DNA from: an uncultured Prevotella sp.
GTDB lineage: Bacteria > Bacteroidota > Bacteroidia > Bacteroidales > Bacteroidaceae
Assembly (NCBI GenBank): GCA_900557035.1
Contig: USRA01000047.1
Coordinates: 1 to 17,452 of the forward strand
Length of the DNA: 17,452 nucleotides
Direction: 5' to 3'
Shown: one piece after another, positions 7,517 through 13,032 of the stretch
Position numbering within the stretch: position 1 is the first letter of the stretch
Layout of the letters: every line of letters starts with the position of its first letter
The notes under the pieces: model-generated
The model's input: the letters and a program-made list of their open reading frames with translations, nothing else
Databases searched by the model: none
What the model was told of the DNA's origin: nothing
Made by a program: the position numbers and the translations under genes

Positions 7517-7520
7517 TATA

Positions 7521-9371
7521 TTATCTGCTACTAGAGCCGTAGGCAATTCTTCGAGCCTGCATCTGGGCAGCCTGACTTTCAGAAGCTGGAGAGAGCTTTC
7601 CCTTCAGATACTGCTCCATCATCAAACCACCGATAGGCACACCATAGTCGGCACCCCATCCACCATTCTCCACATACACGGCGATGGCGATTCTTGGATT
7701 GTTCATCGGAGCAAAGCCCATGAATACAGAGTGGTCGTGACCACGGTTCTGAGCCGTACCGGTCTTGCCGCAAGGCTCGAAGTCGTAACGGGAGAGCATC
7801 TTACAGGTACCCTTCAATGCCGAACTTCTCATACCAGCCACCACATAGTCATAGGCTCTCTTCGAAGCCTTGGTGTAATGACGACGGGTATAGAGCGTAT
7901 CGAGCGGCTCGCCCTGCACCTTGCGCACTACATGAGGCACATAGTAATAGCCTCGGTTGGCGATGGTTGCACCCAGATTGGCAATCTGCAGAGGAGTAAG
8001 GTTCACCTCTCCCTGTCCGATAGAGATACTGATAATGGTAAGTCCGTTCCAAGATCCCTTGTAGGCCTTGTCATAGAACTGTGCATTTGGAATCAGACCT
8101 CGCTTCTCGCCCGGCAGATCGATGCCCAGCTTATAGCCGAATCCCATACTCACCATATAGTCTTTCCATACGGTCATCGCCTCCTGCACCGAGCCATACT
8201 TTTTCTTGTTGCCTATCATGTAATAAAGTCCCCAGCAGAAGTAACCGTTGCAGGAAGTACTGATAGCATCCACCAGTGCAATAGGCGACGGGTGACCATG
8301 ACATCCCACATGCAGACCTCTGTAAGAGAAACCATGATTACATGGGAAGGCTGTACCCGGAGTGATGATTCCCTCGGTAAGATAGGTCAGCGCCTGGGTA
8401 GTCTTGAAGGTAGAACCTGGAGGATACTGACCCATGATACTACGGTTCAGGAGCGGTTTCCAAGGGTTCTGCGACAGCCACTTATGCATCTTTCCTCTAT
8501 TCTTACCCACCAGTCGGCGCGGATCATAGGTTGGAGAAGAAACCATCGCCAGCACCGACCCGTCCCTTGGGTCGATGGCAACGATACTTCCTATCTTGCC
8601 CTGCAACAGTCTTTCGCCCAGCGCCTGGAGGTTGACATCGATACCCAGCGTCAGGTCCTTACCTGCGATAGGTCGCTGGTCGAGCTTTCCGTTCTGATAG
8701 CTTCCCTGTATTCTTCCCCGGGCATCACGAAGCATAATCTTCACGCCCTTGGTTCCTCGGAGCTCCTTCTCGTAATGCTTCTCCAGTCCCAGCTTACCGA
8801 TATAGTCACCCGGCTGATAGTAGTCATCATCCTCGATATCGCTTGGCGAAACCTCACCCACGTCTCCCAGAACATGGGCAGCGTATGGATAGGCATATTC
8901 TCTCACACTTCGCTTCTGCACATAGAAGCCCGGGAACCGGAACATCTTCTCCTGGAAGACGCTGAAGTCCTTATCTGAAAGCTGACTCATGAAGAGCTGC
9001 TGGGTATATCGCGAGTAACCGGGATTCTTGCTTCTGTCCTTGATGGTCTCCATTCGCTTCTCGAAAGCCTCCTTGGTAATGCCCAGGGAGTTACAGAAGT
9101 CCATCGTATCCAGACGTCCCTCCTGCTCCTTCATCACCACCATGATATCATAGGAAGGCGAATTATACACCATCAGCTTGCCGTTTCTGTCGTAGATAGC
9201 GCCACGCGAAGGAAACTCTATCTGCTTCAGGAAGGCATTGGAATCGGCATTCTTCTTATAATCCTCGCTCATAATCTGAAGCGTAAAGAGACGAATGGTG
9301 TATATGACTACAATTGCTATAGCCACACCACCAATCACATACTTACGCTTATCAAGATTGTAATCCACCAT
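7521..9371 (-). CDS. mrdA: Penicillin-binding protein 2 (elongasome transpeptidase)
   Basis: PBP2 cross-links new side-wall peptidoglycan and is the partner of RodA. The 616-residue protein has an N-terminal membrane anchor (about 11-32), the pedestal/dimerisation region containing RGAIYDRNG (56-64), and a transpeptidase domain with STFK (S320 nucleophile, K323), SCN (373-375) and KTG (536-538). It lies in the periplasm apart from the short N-terminus. The frame is open upstream to 9521, but that part overlaps mreD and has no family character, so the ATG at 9371 (MVDYNLDKRK) is taken as the start. That leaves 62 bp after the mreD stop. Length fits class B PBP2 proteins. Confidence 0.95.
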   Translation of the reverse strand: MVDYNLDKRKYVIGGVAIAIVVIYTIRLFTLQIMSEDYKKNADSNAFLKQIEFPSRGAIYDRNGKLMVYNSPSYDIMVVMKEQEGRLDTMDFCNSLGITKEAFEKRMETIKDRSKNPGYSRYTQQLFMSQLSDKDFSVFQEKMFRFPGFYVQKRSVREYAYPYAAHVLGDVGEVSPSDIEDDDYYQPGDYIGKLGLEKHYEKELRGTKGVKIMLRDARGRIQGSYQNGKLDQRPIAGKDLTLGIDVNLQALGERLLQGKIGSIVAIDPRDGSVLAMVSSPTYDPRRLVGKNRGKMHKWLSQNPWKPLLNRSIMGQYPPGSTFKTTQALTYLTEGIITPGTAFPCNHGFSYRGLHVGCHGHPSPIALVDAISTSCNGYFCWGLYYMIGNKKKYGSVQEAMTVWKDYMVSMGFGYKLGIDLPGEKRGLIPNAQFYDKAYKGSWNGLTIISISIGQGEVNLTPLQIANLGATIANRGYYYVPHVVRKVQGEPLDTLYTRRHYTKASKRAYDYVVAGMRSSALKGTCKMLSRYDFEPCGKTGTAQNRGHDHSVFMGFAPMNNPRIAIAVYVENGGWGADYGVPIGGLMMEQYLKGKLSPASESQAAQMQARRIAYGSSSR

Positions 9372-9433
9372 ATTATATATATAGCTGAAAATTTTGTTTG
9401 ATCTTTTACTGTTCTCTGTCTTGCTGCAAGGTT

Positions 9434-9934
9434 CTATGTCTTGCGGAAGCTCTCCAATGCCATGATGAGCAACATCGTGATGGCCGTACTGCCACCGATG
9501 CGGAGAAGCCACTCCATCCAATTAAAGAAATTGAAGGTCTCCAGAGTAAAGAATACCAGATTATAAACAAGCACGATAACCAACGTGTAAAGAATATACG
9601 AACCGATACCGATGGTGCGCATGGATGGCTCCAGGTCGTCGGCACTGTCTCTTGGCACGAAGAGTTCGAAAAGATAAGGCTGAAGCAATCCGATGAAAGT
9701 CATAGAAGCTGCAGCTACTCCCGGCGTATTGGCAAACACGTCGATACAAAGTCCCATCATGAAGCTCCACAGCATCACCGACCAGCGTGGGTGGTTTCTG
9801 CGGAAATGGAGCACCATGAAAATATACAGCAAGGGGGTGGCGCAGTTGAACAGGTGGATATGGTTGAACACCAATCCCTGCACCAGCACAAGCACCACGA
9901 AGATGCCGACTCGTTTTATCAAATCTATACTCAT
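9434..9934 (-). CDS. mreD: Rod shape-determining membrane protein MreD
   Basis: MreD is a small integral inner-membrane protein of the elongasome that binds MreC. The 166-residue product is strongly hydrophobic, with roughly five membrane segments (about 8-25, 34-45, 52-85, 108-130 and 138-160), and contains GLCIDVFANTPGVAA (61-75), a region typical of MreD. Sequence conservation in this family is low, so position between mreC (33 bp upstream) and mrdA (62 bp downstream) carries much of the identification. Confidence 0.88.
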   Translation of the reverse strand: MSIDLIKRVGIFVVLVLVQGLVFNHIHLFNCATPLLYIFMVLHFRRNHPRWSVMLWSFMMGLCIDVFANTPGVAAASMTFIGLLQPYLFELFVPRDSADDLEPSMRTIGIGSYILYTLVIVLVYNLVFFTLETFNFFNWMEWLLRIGGSTAITMLLIMALESFRKT

Positions 9935-9967
9935 TGCTACTTATATATCTCCTCTTACTATGATCTT

Positions 9968-10846
9968 TTAATTTTTACCTTTGGCATTGCCGTCGGGCAT
10001 GATACTATCCTGGGCAGCACGCATAATCTGCAGGCGTTCCTTCATCACGGCATCGTCGATGACGCAGACATCACGCAGACGGGCAAAGTCGGTAGAAAGT
10101 CTCAACTGTACTCTATACGACAATCCATCAGCAGAATTAAACACGTGCAGAATCTTGCCCACTCTTACTCCAGGAGGGAATACAGCCGAATAGCCACTCG
10201 TTACTACGTAGTCGCCCAGCTTGAAGTGGGCATGGCGTGGCACCTCTTCCAGATAAGCCAGTTCCGAAACGCCACCCTTCCATCGCAGATAACCGAAATA
10301 GCCTCTGCCCTGGATGGTACAACTGATATTCGACTTCACGTTGAGCACTGGTATCACGATGCTGTAATGCTGAGCCACGAGATACACGATGCCCACCACT
10401 CCGGTGCCGCTTATCACACCCATATCCTTATGGATGCCGTCGGCGCTACCCTTGTCGATGGTAATCAGGTTGTCTGGCTTGTCCAGGCTGTTGGCAACCA
10501 CCTTGGCAGGGATGAGTCGGTAATTCTGAAGCAGCGCAAACTGGTCGCGATGATAGATGGCACTATCCTTGGTTACCCCATAGAGGCTGTCGCTCAGCTG
10601 CTGCACCTGCTGTTCCAGATAGGCATTTCGCTGGGTAAGTTCCTGGTTCACCTTGGTCAGGGAGAAGAAAGTCTCCACGTTGGCATCCCATTCATAGATC
10701 TTGCCCGTCACGGCATTGGCGGTAGAAAACCACGCACTGCCTTGGTAGCTGTTATACTGGAACAGAAGCACCATGCTCACCACCTCCAGAATCACGAAGA
10801 CAAACCAATGGTTGTATTTCTGCAAAAACTCTAAAAGGTTGTGCAT
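9968..10846 (-). CDS. mreC: Rod shape-determining protein MreC
   Basis: MreC links cytoplasmic MreB filaments to the periplasmic PBP2/RodA machinery. The 292-residue protein has one membrane segment (about 13-31), a coiled-coil-like stretch (about 57-95, with NAYLEQQVQQL), and the periplasmic beta domain with NLITIDKGSADGI and GDYVVTSGYSAVFPPGV. The ATG at 10846 (MHNLLEFLQKYNHW) is chosen because it places the anchor right after a short cytoplasmic N-terminus; the 16 extra residues of an upstream start at 10894 would run into the hairpin in the mreB-mreC spacer. Length is normal for Bacteroidetes. Confidence 0.93.
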   Translation of the reverse strand: MHNLLEFLQKYNHWFVFVILEVVSMVLLFQYNSYQGSAWFSTANAVTGKIYEWDANVETFFSLTKVNQELTQRNAYLEQQVQQLSDSLYGVTKDSAIYHRDQFALLQNYRLIPAKVVANSLDKPDNLITIDKGSADGIHKDMGVISGTGVVGIVYLVAQHYSIVIPVLNVKSNISCTIQGRGYFGYLRWKGGVSELAYLEEVPRHAHFKLGDYVVTSGYSAVFPPGVRVGKILHVFNSADGLSYRVQLRLSTDFARLRDVCVIDDAVMKERLQIMRAAQDSIMPDGNAKGKN

Positions 10847-10871
10847 ACTTAAAAAAATGAATCTGTATATG

Positions 10872-10920
10872 ATTAAAATTCCGCAAATGGGCACAAGTGG
10901 TCCAGATGCGGAATTTAAAT
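10872..10920 (-). promoter_or_regulatory. Long hairpin in the mreB-mreC spacer
   Basis: AAATTCCGCA (10876-10885) and TGCGGAATTT (10907-10916) pair perfectly over 10 bp. The stem extends by three more pairs past an A/A mismatch (10872-10874 with 10918-10920), and the loop has weaker inner pairing (TGG with CCA). Transcribed on the minus strand it lies 11 nt after the mreB stop and is followed by TTTTAAT. The tail is too short for a confident terminator; a leaky attenuator or mRNA-protecting structure fits better. Confidence 0.7.
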
Positions 10921-10930
10921 ATCTTGAATA

Positions 10931-11953
10931 TTATCTCATCAGGAATGAGAAACGATCCACATTCTTCAATGCGATACCGGCACCCTTAGCCACACTGTGC
11001 AATGGATCCTCGGCGATATGGAATGGGATGTTGATCTTGTCCTGGAGTCGCTTGTCGAGACCGCGGAGCAGAGCACCACCACCTGAAAGCCAGATACCGT
11101 TCTTCACGATGTCGGCGTAAAGCTCTGGTGGAGTATTCTCGAGAGCAGAGAGTACTGCATTCTCAATCTTGGCTACAGTCTTGTCCAGACAGTGAGCAAT
11201 CTCCTGATAGCATACAGGAACCTCCATAGGGAGCGCTGTGATACGGTTAGGGCCATGAACGATGAAGTCTTCAGGAGCCTCATCACCCAGATCGGTCAGA
11301 GCAGAACCCACATGAATCTTGATGCGCTCAGCCATACGCTCGGAAACCTTCACGTTGTGCTGGCGGCTCATATACTCCTGGATGTCGGCTGTAAGGTCGT
11401 CGCCGGCAGTACGGATAGAGTTGTTGGATACGATACCACCCAGAGAGATGACTGCAATCTCGGTGCTACCACCACCTATATCAACTATCATGTTACCTTC
11501 TGGTGCCTCTACGTCGATACCGATACCGATAGCAGCAGCCATAGGTTCAAAAATCAAATATACGTCGCGACCGTCAGCATGCTCGGCAGAGTCACGTACG
11601 GCACGAAGCTCTACCTCAGTAGAACCAGAAGGAACACCTATCACCATACGGAGTGAAGGTGAGAACAATCGGCTTCCTGTATGAACCATCTTGATAAGTC
11701 CACGCATCATCTGCTCGCAGGCAGTAAAGTCGGCGATAACGCCATCACGCAGAGGACGGATTGTACGGATGTTGTCATGAGTCTTCTCGTACATCATCTT
11801 TGCCTTCTCGCCTACGGCAATCATCTTGTCGGTGCGGCGGTCGAGGGCAACAACAGAAGGTTCGTCCACTACAATCTTATCATCACTGATAATGATGGTA
11901 TTGGCGGTACCCAAGTCCATTGCGATTTCCTGAATAAATGAAAAAAATCCCAT
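10931..11953 (-). CDS. mreB: Rod shape-determining actin homolog MreB
   Basis: MreB forms membrane-bound, ATP-dependent filaments that orient side-wall synthesis. The 340-residue protein has the actin-fold nucleotide motifs DLGTANT (13-19, phosphate 1), DIGGGSTE (158-165, phosphate 2) and GGGALLRG (291-298, adenosine). It also has EPSVVA (31-36), IRPLRDGVIADF (65-76) and EPMAAAIG (136-143). The short amphipathic-looking start MGFFSFIQE fits membrane binding. It is the first cell-shape gene after the IMP cyclohydrolase gene (113-bp spacer with two dyads) and precedes mreC by 84 bp, where a hairpin lies. Confidence 0.96.
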   Translation of the reverse strand: MGFFSFIQEIAMDLGTANTIIISDDKIVVDEPSVVALDRRTDKMIAVGEKAKMMYEKTHDNIRTIRPLRDGVIADFTACEQMMRGLIKMVHTGSRLFSPSLRMVIGVPSGSTEVELRAVRDSAEHADGRDVYLIFEPMAAAIGIGIDVEAPEGNMIVDIGGGSTEIAVISLGGIVSNNSIRTAGDDLTADIQEYMSRQHNVKVSERMAERIKIHVGSALTDLGDEAPEDFIVHGPNRITALPMEVPVCYQEIAHCLDKTVAKIENAVLSALENTPPELYADIVKNGIWLSGGGALLRGLDKRLQDKINIPFHIAEDPLHSVAKGAGIALKNVDRFSFLMR

Positions 11954-11971
11954 TTGAAATGTAAATCTAAT

Positions 11972-11987
11972 ATTTTAAGCTTAAAAT
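11972..11987 (-). promoter_or_regulatory. Perfect 16-bp palindrome in the mreB leader
   Basis: ATTTTAAGCTTAAAAT is a perfect 16-bp palindrome about 18 bp upstream of the mreB ATG. With no loop it suits a DNA-binding dimer better than an RNA hairpin. AT-rich palindromes can also arise by chance. No known operator was recognised. Confidence 0.45.
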
Positions 11988-12004
11988 CTTTCCTTTTGTA
12001 GTCA

Positions 12005-12036
12005 TCTTCCCGCCCTCTCTTTCAAGAGCGGGAAGA
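12005..12036 (-). promoter_or_regulatory. GC-rich hairpin between IMP cyclohydrolase and mreB genes
   Basis: TCTTCCCGC (12005-12013) and GCGGGAAGA (12028-12036) form a perfect 9-bp GC-rich stem with a 14-nt loop, 30 bp after the IMP cyclohydrolase stop. On the minus strand it is followed by TGACTACAAAAGG, with no T tract, so ordinary rho-independent termination is unlikely. It may mark an mRNA processing or stability boundary before mreB. Confidence 0.6.
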
Positions 12037-12066
12037 GTTGCGAGATGAATAGGTTTACCTAATTTA

Positions 12067-12660
12067 TTACTTGGCAAACCAAGCGTGGATAGCAGTATCA
12101 TAGTGAGAACTTACGCCGAATGCACGCTCTGCGAACATCTTGCGGTCCTCAATGTCGGTTTCTGCACCCTTCTTCTTCAGGATGTCGAGAAGCACGCTGT
12201 ACTCAGCCTTGCTAGGAACGATTACCACGTCCTTGAAGTTCTTGGCACCGGCACGGATCAGAGAGATACCGCCGATATCAATCTTCTCAATGATGTCGGC
12301 ATCGCTGGCGCCGCTTGCTACAGTCTGCTCAAATGGATAGAGATCCACGATAACGAGGTCGATAGAAGGAATCTCAAACTCCTTCATCTGCTCCTGGTCG
12401 CCCTCATTGTCGCGACGAGCCAAGATACCTCCAAATATTTTTGGATGAAGAGTCTTCACACGACCACCGAGGATTGATGGATATGTGGTAACATCCTCAA
12501 CTTTTTCACATTCATAACCCAAAGATTCGATAAACTTCTGAGTACCACCTGTACTCAGGAACTTAACTCCCTCTTCATTCAACTTGGCGAGCAACTCGTC
12601 CAAGCCATCCTTGTGAAAGACAGACACCAAAGCTGTCTTGATCTTCTTTGTTTCAGCCAT
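12067..12660 (-). CDS. purH: IMP cyclohydrolase, stand-alone domain of PurH type
   Basis: This enzyme closes the ring of FAICAR to give IMP, the last step of purine synthesis. The 197-residue protein corresponds only to the N-terminal cyclohydrolase half of the usual PurH of about 510 residues. It has STGGT (36-40), GGRVKTLHPKIFGG (65-78, K69), DLYPF (106-110, Y108), DIGG (128-131, D128) and RAGAKN (136-141, K140), matching the catalytic residues of bifunctional PurH. It ends with SSHYDTAIHAWFAK and a stop just where the linker to the AICAR formyltransferase domain begins, and the following 113 bp hold no formyltransferase remnant. The formyltransferase must be encoded elsewhere or replaced. 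The gene leads the minus-strand cluster behind a consensus promoter. Confidence 0.9.
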   Translation of the reverse strand: MAETKKIKTALVSVFHKDGLDELLAKLNEEGVKFLSTGGTQKFIESLGYECEKVEDVTTYPSILGGRVKTLHPKIFGGILARRDNEGDQEQMKEFEIPSIDLVIVDLYPFEQTVASGASDADIIEKIDIGGISLIRAGAKNFKDVVIVPSKAEYSVLLDILKKKGAETDIEDRKMFAERAFGVSSHYDTAIHAWFAK

Positions 12661-12712
12661 TGACTTTATATATTACGAATTCTTATATTCAATATGGTTT
12701 CTAAAAACGCTG

Positions 12713-12744
12713 CAAAGGTACAAAGAATATTTGGAATACACAAA
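12713..12744 (-). promoter_or_regulatory. Consensus Bacteroidetes promoter of the IMP cyclohydrolase/mre cluster
   Basis: Read on the minus strand, TTTG (12744-12741) and TACCTTTG (12720-12713) are separated by 20 nt, matching the Bacteroidetes consensus TTTG-N19-21-TAnnTTTG exactly. Transcription should start near 12706, giving a leader of about 45 nt before the ATG at 12660. This is the best promoter match in the window and may drive the whole cluster down to rodA if the internal hairpins are read through. Confidence 0.75.
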
Positions 12745-12822
12745 TATTTAATACCTAATTATCACATTATTTAAAAGATATTTGCGATAAATCAAGTAAT
12801 GGTTCAGCCATTTTGACAGAAG

Positions 12823-12910
12823 CTATTCTGCGAATAGGGAAAAAGAAAGGAAAAAGCAGACAAAATGTCAGAAAAACGCAAAAAAACACGCAATGGGCAC
12901 GCTATTCGCA
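12823..12910 (+). promoter_or_regulatory. Competing inverted repeats upstream of clpB
   Basis: GAATAG (12832-12837) can pair with the adjacent CTATTC (12823-12828, 3-nt loop). The overlapping TGCGAATAG (12829-12837) can instead pair over 9 bp with CTATTCGCA (12902-12910). These are mutually exclusive structures in what is probably the clpB leader. No consensus TAnnTTTG promoter for clpB was found between 12745 and 13000, and no CIRCE element. Confidence 0.4.
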
Positions 12911-12923
12911 TCCCCGGATTACG

Positions 12924-13001
12924 ATGCCGGAAGCCATCAAGGCCGAAGCATCATCCAAGGCTGAAAGTCTGAAAGAACTGAAGCCAGATAACAAGAAGTA
13001 G
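12924..13001 (+). CDS. Possible 25-residue leader ORF before clpB (doubtful)
   Basis: The spacer 12661-13032 between the two divergent genes holds no clear gene. The frame from ATG at 12924 encodes MPEAIKAEASSKAESLKEL followed by KPDNKK and a stop 31 bp before clpB. Its codons (AAG for Lys, GCC, ATC) resemble those of the neighbouring genes, and the frame is open back to 12813 from a TTG. A different overlapping frame opens at ATG 12865 (35 residues, basic). No homolog is recognised. It may be a degraded gene, a short leader peptide, or chance. Confidence 0.2.
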   Translation: MPEAIKAEASSKAESLKELKPDNKK

Positions 13002-13017
13002 AACAAATAACATTTAG

Positions 13018-13024
13018 AAAGGAG
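13018..13024 (+). promoter_or_regulatory. Shine-Dalgarno site of clpB
   Basis: AAAGGAG lies 8 nt before the clpB ATG at 13033. Bacteroidetes genes mostly lack such sites, so this strong match both fixes the clpB start and points to unusually efficient initiation. Confidence 0.75.
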
Positions 13025-13032
13025 ATTAAGAT

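Noticed and set aside
7731..8978. Open frame of 415 codons on the plus strand
   Set aside because: It is antisense to the transpeptidase part of mrdA, whose catalytic motifs are intact; the translated product has no recognisable domain.
9372..9521. Upstream extension of mrdA by 50 codons
   Set aside because: It overlaps the end of mreD, has no family similarity, and would precede the membrane anchor by an implausible tail; the ATG at 9371 is better.
9398..10834. Open frame of 478 codons on the plus strand
   Set aside because: It lies antisense to mreD and mreC, has a His/Gln/Ser-rich composition typical of a mirrored frame, and shows no motifs.
10847..10894. Upstream extension of mreC by 16 codons
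   Set aside because: The added residues run through the intergenic hairpin; MHNLLEFLQKY at 10846 is the expected N-terminus.
12661..13032. CIRCE/HrcA operator upstream of clpB
   Set aside because: No TTAGCACTC-N9-GAGTGCTAA dyad is present on either strand.
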